Source: Rhodocyclales bacterium (GTDB lineage Bacteria > Pseudomonadota > Gammaproteobacteria > Burkholderiales > Rhodocyclaceae). From it: a stretch of DNA of 64,000 nt. Positions within the stretch are counted from its first letter, which is position 1. Each line of letters starts with the position of its first letter. The stretch is from NCBI GenBank assembly GCA_016214145.1, contig JACRPA010000006.1, positions 186,001 to 250,000 on the forward strand, written 5' to 3'. Below are positions 63,602 to 64,000 of the stretch, piece after piece. Both the position numbers and the translations under genes were made by a program. Under the pieces are notes generated by a model. It worked only from the letters and a program-made list of their open reading frames with translations, made no database searches and was not told the origin of the DNA.

Positions 63602-64000
63602 CGGGCGGGCGGGTACTGGTTACCGGTGCGACCGGAGGGATTGGGAGTCAGGTTTGCCGGCTTCTATCCGCAAGCGGCTATACCCCGCTGGTCGGCTATC
63701 GTTCCGCAAAGATTCAGGAGGCCTCGAAATTGGCGTCCGAATGCGGCGGGGTGCCTGTTCTTCTCGACATGTTGGACAGCTTTAGCATTGAAAAGGCACT
63801 TGCAGAGCTGGCCGCTGATGATAGACCGCTTGTGGGGGCAGTAATTGGAGCATCTCCGCCGCCGATGATCGGGCCCTTTTCGCGTATTAACGGGGCACAG
63901 ATGGATCTTTTCTGGAAGACAAACGTAGAAGGTCCCCGGCAACTTCTTGCAGGGCTTGTAAAAGGTTTTTTCCGCAGGCAAAAGCAGGGAAGTATCGTTT
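63598..64000 (+). CDS. Short-chain dehydrogenase/reductase, partial (3' end outside window)
   Basis: The open frame from ATG 63598 (MTGGRVLVTGATGGIGSQVC) runs off the right edge with no stop, 134 codons visible. The NAD(P) motif TGATGGIG and the later segment VIGASPPPMIGPFSRI and NVEGPRQLLAGL fit an SDR of the 3-oxoacyl-ACP reductase type (NAG replaced by IGAS). It is the third coupled gene after ACP and MaoC and would reduce the keto group of the same acyl chain. Confidence 0.85.
   Translation, partial: MTGGRVLVTGATGGIGSQVCRLLSASGYTPLVGYRSAKIQEASKLASECGGVPVLLDMLDSFSIEKALAELAADDRPLVGAVIGASPPPMIGPFSRINGAQMDLFWKTNVEGPRQLLAGLVKGFFRRQKQGSIV

Overview
The window is high-GC proteobacterial DNA. 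Its gene content points to a betaproteobacterium, probably Rhodocyclales-like and metabolically versatile: a Liv-type transport operon with its own acyl-CoA synthetase, beta-oxidation genes, an AtuA pair, a TPP-riboswitch-controlled thiC, the pcm / rhodanese / tolC / waaA / waaC neighbourhood, and an EPS or O-antigen locus opened by a MarR-type EPS-associated regulator. The taxonomic guess is inference from gene content only.

Layout. 1-515: the end of a sensor histidine kinase. 551-2049: an alpha/beta hydrolase behind a TetR regulator. 2136-9176 (minus strand): livH-livM-livG-livF-acyl-CoA synthetase-livK, closed by a strong terminator. 9309-14005 (minus): fused FadB-like enzyme, thiolase and acyl-CoA dehydrogenase. 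14098-19687 (plus): AidB-type acyl-CoA dehydrogenase, AtuA, AtuA ferredoxin-fold partner, a GIY-YIG nuclease inside palindromic repeats, enoyl-CoA hydratase, TetR and a small membrane protein. 19684-22002 (minus): MFS transporter, 44-residue membrane peptide and nitronate monooxygenase, translationally coupled. 22136-24802: aldehyde and alcohol dehydrogenases. 24928-28439 (minus): ribbon-helix-helix protein, DJ-1/PfpI protein, DUF4124 protein and thiC. 28943-40916 (plus): small membrane protein, then TetR, two RND adaptor/pump pairs, protein-isoaspartate methyltransferase, rhodanese and TolC. 41025-43925 (minus): a RAYT transposase, waaA and waaC. 44036-64000 (plus, one minus gene): a surface polysaccharide locus. 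It holds UDP-sugar epimerase and dehydrogenase genes, a Wzx-like flippase, an ABC exporter whose ATPase is fused to a TylF-type methyltransferase, and CDP-sugar enzymes. After about 58200 a visibly AT-richer block carries an acetylesterase, MBOAT and SGNH acyltransferase-type genes, a methyltransferase, and ACP / MaoC / SDR genes.

The most notable content is between and at the edges of genes: several families of palindromic repeats. (1) Sixteen full REP units (GTAG plus a 7-bp stem) lie between 23.6 and 46.6 kb. They surround a REP-associated tyrosine transposase and fall into two stem variants that differ by a compensatory base-pair flip. In three genes the stop codon is the TAG of the REP GTAG tetranucleotide, waaA ends inside a REP, and waaC reads through a whole REP pair. 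(2) A second family (ATTCCC...GGGAAT) brackets the GIY-YIG nuclease gene, forms the C-terminus of the upstream gene and supplies the first possible ATG of the downstream one. (3) Four further intergenic hairpins are mirror-image arrays of short units, each locus using a different unit. (4) GGAG-type REPs occur in an intergenic site and, in frame, inside waaA. I read these as two parallel nuclease-plus-palindrome systems; the GIY-YIG one is the less familiar and is the best candidate here for an undescribed system.
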